NCBI GenBank assembly: GCA_024226105.1
Contig: JAAELZ010000467.1
Coordinates: 1-14,151 of the forward strand
Reading direction: 5' to 3'
Origin: Pseudomonadota bacterium
GTDB lineage: Bacteria; Pseudomonadota; Gammaproteobacteria; Arenicellales; Poriferihabitantaceae
Length of the DNA: 14,151 bases
Position numbers and translations under genes: made by a program
In this document: piece after piece, positions 1 through 6,639 of the stretch
How positions within the stretch are numbered: the first letter of the stretch is position 1
Layout of the letters: every line of letters starts with the position of its first letter
Notes under the pieces: generated by a model
Seen by the model: the letters and a program-made list of their open reading frames with translations, nothing else
Told to the model about the DNA's origin: nothing
Databases searched by the model: none

Positions 1-1311
1 ATGACACCGATTCAGGCGCAAAGCCTGCCCGATATTCTGGCGGCTAAGGATGTGATTGGACAGGGTAAAACGGGCTCCGGGAAAACGGCCGCCTTTGGTT
101 TGGGTGTCCTGCAAAAGCTGCAAATAAAGCAGTTTCGCGTGCAGGCACTGGTATTGTGCCCGACGCGTGAACTGGCGGATCAGGTTGCAACGGAAATTCG
201 CCGGTTGGCGCGTGCCATCCAGAATGTCAAAATAACCACCTTAACCGGTGGTACGCCTCTGGGTCCGCAGATCAGCTCATTAAAAAATGGCACGCACATC
301 GTAGTGGGTACGCCGGGACGTATCGAAGATCATTTACGTAAAGCCAGCCTGAGCCTTGAGTTTGTGAATACTCTGGTTCTGGATGAAGCGGATCGAATGC
401 TGGAAATGGGCTTTCAGGAAACCCTTGATGCGATAATTGCGCAGACCCCTGTTCAGCGTCAGACCTTATTGTTCAGTGCGACTTTTCCGGAAGAAATTAA
501 GCGTATCGTGAAACGTATTATGCGGGATCCGCTCATGGTTAAGGTGGAATCCACCCACGACAATGCGGTGATACGCCAGCAATTTTACAAAGTGAAGGAC
601 GAAGCGCACCGCATGATTGCCTTGCGCATGTTGTTATTACAGTTCAAACCGGAATCGAGCCTGGTATTTTGCAATACCAAACGCGAAACGCAGGAGGTGG
701 CCGATCAACTTAAGGCACATGGCTTTAGTGTGCTTGCGCTGCACGGTGATCTTGAACAGCGTGATCGTGATCAGACCCTGATACGTTTTGCCAATAAAAG
801 CGCCTCGATTCTGGTGGCGACCGATGTCGCGGCGCGCGGGCTGGATATTGACGGCCTGGATGCCGTTTTTAACTATGAGATTGCACGCGACACCGAGGTG
901 CATGTGCATCGAATCGGGCGTACCGGGCGCGCGGGCAGCACGGGTCTGGCCTGTACTCTGTTTACCGGGCAGGAAGACTACAAAGTCGCTTTGCTGGAGA
1001 ACACTCTGGGGTACAACATAAGCCCCGAAGCACTGCCGGGCAACAAAATCCTGGACGAAACGCCTGTCCAGGCGAAGATGACCACGTTAATTATTGACGG
1101 TGGTAAAAAGCAGAAAATCCGCCCCGGCGATATTCTCGGTGCGCTGACGGGCGTATCGGGAATCGAGGGAAAGCAGGTTGGAAAAATCTTGGTAACCGAA
1201 AACCGTGCTTTCGTAGCGGTGGATCGAAAAGCCGCCAATATCGCACTCAACAAACTAAACCAGGGCAAGATGAAAGGGCGCTCGATTCGGGCGCGATTGA
1301 TGCGTGGTTGA
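1..1311 (+). CDS. dbpA: DbpA-type DEAD-box ATP-dependent RNA helicase (5'-truncated by window edge)
   Basis: ATP-dependent RNA helicase; the DbpA family acts in the cytoplasm on late 50S assembly and recognises 23S rRNA hairpin 92 through its C-terminal domain. Numbering from base 1, the frame shows the end of the Q motif (TPIQ, residues 2-5), motif I GKTGSGKT (22-29), PTRELADQV, TPGR, the DEAD box (128-131), SAT (159-161), ARGLDI and HRIGRTGR (303-310). The last ~75 residues (IDGGKKQKIRPGDILGALTG onward) match the DbpA RNA-binding domain, which separates it from RhlE, SrmB and CsdA. The ATG at base 1 is not a convincing start: in E. coli DbpA this Met is internal (TMTPVQ), so about 25-30 N-terminal residues probably lie outside the window. 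Motif I has Gly where E. coli has Ala (QGKTGSGKT versus QAKTGSGKT), which is conservative. It is separated from rpsB by 323 bases and looks like its own transcription unit. Confidence 0.93.
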   Translation: MTPIQAQSLPDILAAKDVIGQGKTGSGKTAAFGLGVLQKLQIKQFRVQALVLCPTRELADQVATEIRRLARAIQNVKITTLTGGTPLGPQISSLKNGTHIVVGTPGRIEDHLRKASLSLEFVNTLVLDEADRMLEMGFQETLDAIIAQTPVQRQTLLFSATFPEEIKRIVKRIMRDPLMVKVESTHDNAVIRQQFYKVKDEAHRMIALRMLLLQFKPESSLVFCNTKRETQEVADQLKAHGFSVLALHGDLEQRDRDQTLIRFANKSASILVATDVAARGLDIDGLDAVFNYEIARDTEVHVHRIGRTGRAGSTGLACTLFTGQEDYKVALLENTLGYNISPEALPGNKILDETPVQAKMTTLIIDGGKKQKIRPGDILGALTGVSGIEGKQVGKILVTENRAFVAVDRKAANIALNKLNQGKMKGRSIRARLMRG

Positions 1312-1331
1312 GACGCGCTAAACCCCCGCTC

Positions 1332-1401
1332 GGATGTAGGGTGTGGTGAGGAACGAAGCACATCGACCTTTAAATGATGCAGTTCGTTTCTCATTACATC
1401 C
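1332..1401. repeat. 70-bp imperfect inverted repeat, REP/MITE-like
   Basis: The outer arms are GGATGTA (1332-1338) and TACATCC (1395-1401), perfectly complementary. The inner arms GAGGAACGAA (1348-1357) and TTCGTTTCTC (1383-1392) match at 9 of 10 positions, followed by CACATC and GATG(C) segments that also oppose each other. The element starts 20 bases after the dbpA stop, has no coding potential and no U-run, so a simple intrinsic terminator does not explain it. Its look (GTAGGGTG..., ...ACATCC ends) resembles the small palindromic intergenic repeats scattered in many proteobacterial genomes. Copy number elsewhere cannot be judged here. Confidence 0.55.
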
Positions 1402-1464
1402 CGCGAGTGTCCTGTTTCAACGCTTTACGGCTTAAAAAAAGCCTGTTTAAGCATTTATTAATTA

Positions 1465-1493
1465 TTCCCTTATACCCAAGCTTGTTGTAGAAT
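1465..1493 (+). promoter_or_regulatory. Candidate sigma-70 promoter for rpsB with GC-rich discriminator
   Basis: The -10 candidate is TAGAAT (1488-1493, 5 of 6 to consensus). With a 17-base spacer the -35 position is TTCCCT (1465-1470), which is weak. Upstream DNA (about 1446-1466) is very A/T rich, as in an UP element. The bases after the -10 are CGCGCCC, a GC-rich discriminator typical of stringently controlled ribosomal promoters. Transcription would begin near 1500, leaving a leader of about 135 bases before the rpsB ATG. The placement is inferred from sequence only. Confidence 0.5.
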
Positions 1494-1499
1494 CGCGCC

Positions 1500-1634
1500 C
1501 TCGATTTAACCGGGGCAGAAATGCCCCTAATTTGCACACAGATAAACGCAGTTAGCATGGGTGCTGAAGCGAACGATCGCCTCTCAGTCTGTTGACGCAC
1601 TGTGGACGTTATAACCCTAATATAGAGTACTATT
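1500..1634 (+). promoter_or_regulatory. Structured rpsB 5' leader, candidate S2 autoregulatory region
   Basis: This non-coding stretch begins with a perfect hairpin, GGGGCA (1512-1517), loop GAAA, TGCCCC (1522-1527), i.e. a GNRA tetraloop. A possible longer-range pairing joins TTAG/GGT (1552-1562, with a 4-base bulge) to ACCCTAA (1614-1620) close to the start codon. Only a poor Shine-Dalgarno (AGAG, 1624-1627) precedes the ATG, so translation may depend on folding. In E. coli the rpsB-tsf operon is autoregulated by S2 through a structured leader of similar size; that this leader does the same is inferred from position and structure. Confidence 0.5.
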
Positions 1635-2768
1635 ATGTCTGATATCACTATCCGTCAGCTGCTGGAGGCTGGCTGTCACTTTGGTCACCAAACCCGTTAC
1701 TGGTGCCCGCGCATGGAACCGTATATTTTCGGTGAGCGCAATAAACTTCACATTATTGATCTGGAGCAGACGCTTCCGATGTTTAAAGATGCCCTGAACT
1801 ATCTGGGTAGCGTTGCCGCAGAAGGTGGCAAAGTATTGTTCGTCGGCACCAAACGCCAGGCCAGCAAGCTAATTGAACAGGAAGCCAGGCGCTGTAATTC
1901 TCCTTTCGTCAATTTCCGCTGGCTGGGTGGCATGCTCACCAACTACAAAACCATTCGTAAATCGGTCAATCGACTGAAAGAAATGGATAGTATGGTTGAA
2001 ACGGGCGAAATCAATAAGCTGGTTAAAAAAGAAGCGCTGCAGTTTAACCGTGAGCGCGCCAAGCTGGAGAAAAGCCTTTCTGGAATCAAGGAAATGAACG
2101 GCTTGCCGGACGTTTTGTTTGTGATTGACCGTGAATACGATTACATCGCGGTAAATGAAGCAAATAAACTGGGTATCCCGGTTGTTTCAATCGTGGACAG
2201 CAACTGTTCACCGGTTGGTATTGACTATGTTATCCCGGGAAATGATGATGCGATTCGTTCGATTCGTTTATATCTGAGCGCCGCAGCCGACACGATCAAC
2301 GATTCACGACTCGCCGCGCTGACCTCGCAGGCGGCCGAGCTGCATGTCGCTGAACAGGCAGAAGAAGACGTTGCAGAAAAGCTGGAAGCAGCGATTGCCA
2401 GCGCTGCAGAAGCGCCGGCCTCTGAAACGCCAGTGGCTGAAGCCGCGCCGGTTGCTGAAGCCGCACCGGTTGCTGAAGCCGCACCGGTTGTTGAAGCGGT
2501 ACCTGCCGAGAAAAAAGTGGTGAAGAAGGTTGCGAAAAAGAAAGTGGTTGTTAAAAAAGAAGCCACTGCTGAAGCGGCTGACAAGTTAACGGACATTAAT
2601 GGTATCGGTCCGGTCATCGAAGGCAAACTTCAAACCCTGGGTATTACCAGCTTTGCACAAATCGCTGAATTGACAGCTGAGCGTATTGCTGAAATTGACG
2701 AGCAGCTTAACTTCAAGGGTCGTATTGACCGCGAAGAATGGGTGGAACAGGCTAAAAAGCTAGCCTAG
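1635..2768 (+). CDS. rpsB: 30S ribosomal protein S2 with C-terminal repeat linker and helix-hairpin-helix-like module
   Basis: Small-subunit ribosomal protein S2, bound near the S1 site on the 30S back. The N-terminal ~230 residues carry the S2 hallmarks: LLEAGCHFGHQTRYW, VGTKRQASK, NFRWLGGMLTNYKT, GLPDVLFVID and VIPGNDDAIRSI. At 377 residues it far exceeds the usual ~240. The extra ~135 residues comprise a Glu/Ala-rich helix, an Ala/Pro/Glu linker of four six-residue units (266-289), a Lys/Val-rich basic segment (about 292-310), and a final module starting at D316 (LTDINGIGP, then LGITSFAQIAELT and FKGRIDREEWVEQAKKL). That module resembles the helix-hairpin-helix-like tail of some L21 and NuoE proteins. 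The frame is continuous from core to tail, so it is a true fusion rather than a neighbouring ORF. The start is set by the conserved MSDITIRQLLEAG sequence; the ribosome binding site is weak. Confidence 0.96.
   Translation: MSDITIRQLLEAGCHFGHQTRYWCPRMEPYIFGERNKLHIIDLEQTLPMFKDALNYLGSVAAEGGKVLFVGTKRQASKLIEQEARRCNSPFVNFRWLGGMLTNYKTIRKSVNRLKEMDSMVETGEINKLVKKEALQFNRERAKLEKSLSGIKEMNGLPDVLFVIDREYDYIAVNEANKLGIPVVSIVDSNCSPVGIDYVIPGNDDAIRSIRLYLSAAADTINDSRLAALTSQAAELHVAEQAEEDVAEKLEAAIASAAEAPASETPVAEAAPVAEAAPVAEAAPVVEAVPAEKKVVKKVAKKKVVVKKEATAEAADKLTDINGIGPVIEGKLQTLGITSFAQIAELTAERIAEIDEQLNFKGRIDREEWVEQAKKLA
2430..2501 (+). repeat. Four tandem 18-bp units in the rpsB linker
   Basis: Units begin at 2430, 2448, 2466 and 2484. 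Units 2 and 3 are identical (CCGGTTGCTGAAGCCGCA); unit 1 differs at its start and last base, and unit 4 at a few bases. They are in frame and encode PVAEAA three times and then PVVEAV. The near-identical DNA suggests recent expansion by slippage, so unit number may vary between strains. Confidence 0.9.
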
Positions 2769-2815
2769 CTCATACGTACTGAACAAAGCATTTACACATA
2801 CTTTAAGGAATAATC

Positions 2816-3697
2816 ATGGCAGCAATTACTACAGCATTGATTAAAGAGCTTCGCGAGCGCACAGGCGTTGGCATGATGGATTGCAAGAAGGTATTGACCG
2901 AAACTGATGGTGATATCGAAGCAGCAATCGAGAACTTACGAAAGGCAGGCGCGGCCGCTGCGGCTAAAAAAGCCGGGCGGATTGCCGCTGAAGGCGCGAT
3001 CGCCCAGGCACAATCTGCAGACGGTTCTGCCGTGGTACTGGTTGAGGTGAATTCTGAAACCGATTTCGTTGCCAAGGATGATGGTTTCAAGGCTTTCGCT
3101 ACTTCAGTCGCTCAGGCAGCGGTTGACGGAAATCCAGCAGATGTCGCGGCGTTAAATGCGTTGAACGTTGGTGAGACAACGGTAGAAGAAGCCCGCCTGG
3201 CGCTGATTACCAAGATTGGCGAGAATATCGGTGTGCGTCGTTTTGAACGATTGGACGCGGATGGTGGCACACTGGGCGCATATTTACACGGCGTCAAAAT
3301 TGGTGTCATTGTCAAACTTGAAGGCGGTGACGCCGAGCTGGCGAAAGATGTCGCTATGCATATTGCAGCGAGTAATCCGACCTGTATCTCTGCAGACGAT
3401 ATGCCGGCTGAACTTCTGGAGAAAGAAAAAGACATTTTTATTGCGCAGGCTCGCGAAAGCGGCAAGCCCGATAACATCATCGAGAAGATGATTGAGGGGC
3501 GTATGAAGAAATTTCTCAAGGAAAACACCTTGTTGGGCCAGGCCTTTGTTAAGAACCCGGATCAGAGTGTTGAGCAACTGCTCAGCGACGGTGGTGCAAG
3601 TATCGTAGGCTACAGTCGTCTTGAGGTCGGTGAAGGTATCGAAAAGAAGGAAGACGATTTTGTTGCTGAGGTAATGGCACAAGCGGGCCAAAGCTAG
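2816..3697 (+). CDS. tsf: Translation elongation factor Ts
   Basis: EF-Ts is the guanine nucleotide exchange factor that recycles EF-Tu-GDP during elongation. The 293 residues match the family's normal length (283 in E. coli). The N-terminal UBA-like domain contains LRERTGVGMMDCKKVLTE, and the nucleotide-exchange motif TDFVAKD is at residues 82-88. Two core-domain stretches follow (VAMHIAASNPTCIS; GQAFVKNPDQSVEQLL). The start has a good Shine-Dalgarno, AAGGAA (2805-2810), five bases upstream of the ATG. It lies 47 bases after rpsB, the conserved arrangement, and is probably cotranscribed with it; no terminator is visible in the gap. Confidence 0.98.
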   Translation: MAAITTALIKELRERTGVGMMDCKKVLTETDGDIEAAIENLRKAGAAAAAKKAGRIAAEGAIAQAQSADGSAVVLVEVNSETDFVAKDDGFKAFATSVAQAAVDGNPADVAALNALNVGETTVEEARLALITKIGENIGVRRFERLDADGGTLGAYLHGVKIGVIVKLEGGDAELAKDVAMHIAASNPTCISADDMPAELLEKEKDIFIAQARESGKPDNIIEKMIEGRMKKFLKENTLLGQAFVKNPDQSVEQLLSDGGASIVGYSRLEVGEGIEKKEDDFVAEVMAQAGQS

Positions 3698-3710
3698 ACC
3701 AGGGGTCTGT

Positions 3711-4445
3711 ATGACAAAACCAGCCTCAGAACCTGCCTATAGGCGAATCCTGCTCAAATTGAGCGGCGAGTCGCTGGCCGGTGAAGCCGGGTTTGGAATC
3801 AACGGCAACGTACTTGAAAACGTCGCCGCAGAAATAAAACAAATCGCCGATTCAGGCGTGCAGTTAGCCATCGTGGTCGGTGGCGGGAATTTTTTCCGTG
3901 GCATGCAGGCTGCGGCAAAGGGCATGGATCGTGTTGGCTCCGACTATATTGGCATGCTGGCTACGGCGATGAACGGGCTGGCATTACAACAGGCATTGGA
4001 TGCGCAGGGCCAGGCTTCGCGGGTCCTTTCCGCAGTTCATATTGTCGGTGTGGCCGAACCTTATGTTCGCGCCCGCGCGTTGAAACATCTGTCTAGCGGA
4101 AAGGTCGTTATATTCTCTGCTGGAACCGGCAACCCCATGTTTACCACCGACACAGCAGCGAGTCTGCGTGCCCTGGAAGTCAATGCGGACGTCATCATTA
4201 AAGCGACCCGCGTTGACGGTGTTTATGATTCAGACCCGGAAAAGAACCCCGATGCACAGCGATATGAAACGCTGAGCTACGAGCAGGTCATTGCACAGAA
4301 CCTCGGCGTGATGGATTTAACTGCAATTACTCTTTGTCGGGAGAACAAAATGCCCATACAGGTGTTAAACTTCCACGAACAGGGTAATTTGTTGCGCGCG
4401 GTTTCCGGCGAAACCGTTGGGACACTGATTTGCGCGCAGGATTAG
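3711..4445 (+). CDS. pyrH: Uridylate (UMP) kinase
   Basis: Cytoplasmic UMP kinase of the amino-acid-kinase fold, converting UMP and ATP to UDP and ADP in pyrimidine nucleotide synthesis. Its hexamers are usually controlled by GTP and UTP. Motifs seen: LLKLSGESLAGE (14-25), GGGNFFRG (57-64), GSDYIGMLATAMNGLALQ, and the substrate-binding GTGNPMFTTDT (138-148) followed by KATRVDGVYDSDP. The length of 244 residues is typical (241 in E. coli). The ATG follows AGGGG (3701-3705) with five-base spacing and comes only 13 bases after tsf, so it is probably part of the same transcript. Confidence 0.98.
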   Translation: MTKPASEPAYRRILLKLSGESLAGEAGFGINGNVLENVAAEIKQIADSGVQLAIVVGGGNFFRGMQAAAKGMDRVGSDYIGMLATAMNGLALQQALDAQGQASRVLSAVHIVGVAEPYVRARALKHLSSGKVVIFSAGTGNPMFTTDTAASLRALEVNADVIIKATRVDGVYDSDPEKNPDAQRYETLSYEQVIAQNLGVMDLTAITLCRENKMPIQVLNFHEQGNLLRAVSGETVGTLICAQD

Positions 4446-4482
4446 CTCATAATACGACTATTAAAAAGGTAGGATCGAAGCC

Positions 4483-5040
4483 ATGATTAACGAAATTCTG
4501 AGTGAAACGAAAAGTCGAATGGGTAAAAGCGTGCACGTGGTTGAAGATGAGTTCGTACGTATTCGAACCGGCCGCGCCAGCACCAGCCTGCTTGACCATC
4601 TTATGGTGGACTATTACGGCAGCGCATCACCGATAGCACAATGTGCCACAGTCAGCGTGCAGGATGCGCGCACTTTGTCGGTACAGCCCTGGGAAAAAAG
4701 CATGGTTCCGGTCATCGAAAAAGCCATTCTTGAATCAGACCTTGGCCTGAACCCGGTTACTGCGGGTGACAACATCCGCATTCCTCTGCCGCCTATGACA
4801 GAAGATCGTCGTGTAGAACTGGGAAAAATTGTTCGTCAGGAAGGCGAGCACGGGAAGATTGCGATTCGTAATATCCGTCGTGATGCAATTTCACACGTTA
4901 AAGACCTGACCAAAGAAAAGGAAATTACCGAAGACGAAGAAAAACATACGCTGGATCTTATTCAGGATTTGACCGATGAGTTTGTTGCTAAAATCGATGC
5001 GGCGGTTAAACTGAAAGAAGAAGAGGTAATGGAAGTTTAA
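4483..5040 (+). CDS. frr: Ribosome recycling factor
   Basis: RRF works with EF-G after termination to split the 70S ribosome into subunits. The 185 residues equal the E. coli length. Seen are the N-terminal helix with EFVRIRTGRAS, the domain II segment (LSVQPWEKSMVPVIEKAI, GLNPVTAGDNIRIPLPPMTEDRR), and the second long helix with IRNIRRDA, whose R132 matches the functionally important Arg132 of the E. coli protein. The C-terminal helix is rich in Glu and Lys. AGGA (4471-4474) sits eight bases before the ATG. It is 37 bases downstream of pyrH, in the usual order. Confidence 0.98.
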   Translation: MINEILSETKSRMGKSVHVVEDEFVRIRTGRASTSLLDHLMVDYYGSASPIAQCATVSVQDARTLSVQPWEKSMVPVIEKAILESDLGLNPVTAGDNIRIPLPPMTEDRRVELGKIVRQEGEHGKIAIRNIRRDAISHVKDLTKEKEITEDEEKHTLDLIQDLTDEFVAKIDAAVKLKEEEVMEV

Positions 5041-5072
5041 CGTCCTCGTCGAAGGCTGTTAAGTACTACATT

Positions 5073-5822
5073 ATGCGGGAGAAATTGCAGACCCCCAGAC
5101 ACGTTGCGATCATCATGGATGGAAACGGGCGTTGGGCCAAATCACGCAGAAAACCTCGTTTTTCCGGGCACAAACAGGGCGTTAAAACCGTAAGGCGCAC
5201 GGTTGAGTATGCCGCAAGCATCGGTATCGAGAGCCTGACTCTGTACGCCTTTAGTTCCGAGAACTGGGGTCGCCCCGAGGCAGAGGTTAAATTACTGTTT
5301 GAGTTACTGTCCCTGTCTATCTCGGAGCAACTGGCTGATCTGCATAAAAACAATATCATGTTAAATGTGATTGGTGATCAGACCGCACTGCCCGGGCGCC
5401 TTGTTAAAAAAATCGTCAGGGCGGTCGACCTCACTCAGCACAATACCGGTATGAAATTGAATATTGCGCTCAATTATGGCGCGCGATGGGAGCTCGCAAG
5501 TGCTGCAAAAGAGCTGGCACTTGGCTGTGTAAGGGGTGAAATTAAACCCGAGCAAATAGATGAAGCGCGTCTGGAAGGCTGTTTATCAACCGCAGGGCAA
5601 GCCGAACTTGATTTATTGATTCGAACCGGTGGCGAGCATCGACTGAGCAACTTTTTATTGTGGCAGGCAGCGTACGCGGAGCTCTATTTCTCCGATACTT
5701 ACTGGCCAGATTTCAACGAAGCCGAGCTTGATGAAGCCTTATCCTGGTTCGCTTCGCGCAAACGCCGTTTTGGAAAGACGGATGAACAGATTTCCCCGCA
5801 AGCGATTAAAGCCGGGGGCTAA
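5073..5822 (+). CDS. uppS: Undecaprenyl diphosphate synthase (cis-prenyltransferase)
   Basis: Adds isopentenyl units in cis to farnesyl diphosphate to make the C55 lipid carrier for peptidoglycan and O-antigen precursors; a soluble, membrane-associated enzyme. The catalytic motif IIMDGNGRWA has its Asp at residue 16. SLTLYAFSSENWGRP and RTGGEHRLSNFLLWQ (from R184) with AELYFSDTYWPDF form the rest of the active site. The 249 residues are normal for the family. The start is placed by homology to short N-termini; no good Shine-Dalgarno lies at normal spacing (GAAGG at 5051-5055 is 17 bases away), so initiation may be inefficient or coupled. It is 32 bases after frr and three bases before cdsA. 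Confidence 0.97.
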   Translation: MREKLQTPRHVAIIMDGNGRWAKSRRKPRFSGHKQGVKTVRRTVEYAASIGIESLTLYAFSSENWGRPEAEVKLLFELLSLSISEQLADLHKNNIMLNVIGDQTALPGRLVKKIVRAVDLTQHNTGMKLNIALNYGARWELASAAKELALGCVRGEIKPEQIDEARLEGCLSTAGQAELDLLIRTGGEHRLSNFLLWQAAYAELYFSDTYWPDFNEAELDEALSWFASRKRRFGKTDEQISPQAIKAGG

Positions 5823-5825
5823 GGC

Positions 5826-6632
5826 ATGAAAACACGTATTTTGTCAGCGCTGGTCATGGCAATCGTGGTGGTGCTGGGGATATTCAAATTACCTGCCGTG
5901 GTCTTTAACGCATTTGCATTGTTAATCATGTTGGGTGGCTTGCTCGAATGGCGGAAATTGTGTTCGGCGAATCTGCCCCAGAGTTTGTTTGCCTTCGCCG
6001 GGTTATTGTTACTGTACGGCGCCTATACCGGAGGTTATCTAACTTCGATTAGCCTGTTTGTGTTACTCGCGACTGGCGTATTGATGTGGCTGATAAAAGC
6101 CCTCACACTGGCGGCACCCCTGCCGCGCGGCAAAGCCTTATGCATGGTTGACGGTTTGATCTCTCTGGGATTGGCCTGGCTGGCAATGGTTGTGTTGCGG
6201 GATCAGTTTGGCCAGCACAGCCTGATGCTGGTTCTGCTCATGGTCTGGGGAACCGACACCTTCGCTTATTTTGGAGGTAAGCGTTTTGGAAAGACTAAAC
6301 TGGCGCCCAGCATAAGCCCGGGCAAAACGCGTGAAGGCGTCGTCAGTGGCGTATTGGTCGCGATGCTGGTCACCGTGATTTATACCCACTTTTTAATTGT
6401 GCCCTTGAGCTCGTTTGCGCAAACGCTCGTATTGTTGTTCGTGAGTATGCTGGTGGCTTTGATTTCCGTGGTAGGAGATTTATCTGAAAGCAAACTCAAG
6501 CGTGCGGCGGGTTTGAAGGACAGCGGTAATCTTATTCCCGGTCATGGTGGTATCCTGGATCGCATCGACGGACTCATGGCTGGAATTGTAGTGTATGCCT
6601 TTTACTCGACACTAACGCAGACGCTACTTTAG
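5826..6632 (+). CDS. cdsA: Phosphatidate cytidylyltransferase (CDP-diacylglycerol synthase)
   Basis: Inner-membrane enzyme making CDP-diacylglycerol from phosphatidic acid and CTP, the branch-point precursor of bacterial phospholipids. The 268-residue sequence is strongly hydrophobic, with about seven or eight predicted membrane segments beginning at residue ~5. The family signature is complete near the C-terminus: S222, K225-R226, K231-D232, P238, H240-GG, D245-R246 and D248 (SKLKRAAGLKDSG, then IPGHGGILDRID). GTDTFAYFGGKRFGKTKLAPSISPGKT earlier is also characteristic. The ATG lies three bases after the uppS stop, so translation is probably coupled to uppS. Confidence 0.97.
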   Translation: MKTRILSALVMAIVVVLGIFKLPAVVFNAFALLIMLGGLLEWRKLCSANLPQSLFAFAGLLLLYGAYTGGYLTSISLFVLLATGVLMWLIKALTLAAPLPRGKALCMVDGLISLGLAWLAMVVLRDQFGQHSLMLVLLMVWGTDTFAYFGGKRFGKTKLAPSISPGKTREGVVSGVLVAMLVTVIYTHFLIVPLSSFAQTLVLLFVSMLVALISVVGDLSESKLKRAAGLKDSGNLIPGHGGILDRIDGLMAGIVVYAFYSTLTQTLL

Positions 6633-6639
6633 CCTGATT

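Noticed and set aside
1429..1443. GGCTT-AAAAA-AAGCC as a dbpA terminator
   Set aside because: Only five pairs and no following U-run; more likely part of the A/T-rich DNA upstream of the rpsB promoter.
2430..2501. CRISPR-like array
   Set aside because: The units are contiguous without spacers, are in frame and code for the S2 linker.
2225..2626. 133-residue minus-strand frame inside rpsB
   Set aside because: Ala/Ser/Thr-rich mirror of the S2 repeat linker; a shadow of a real gene.
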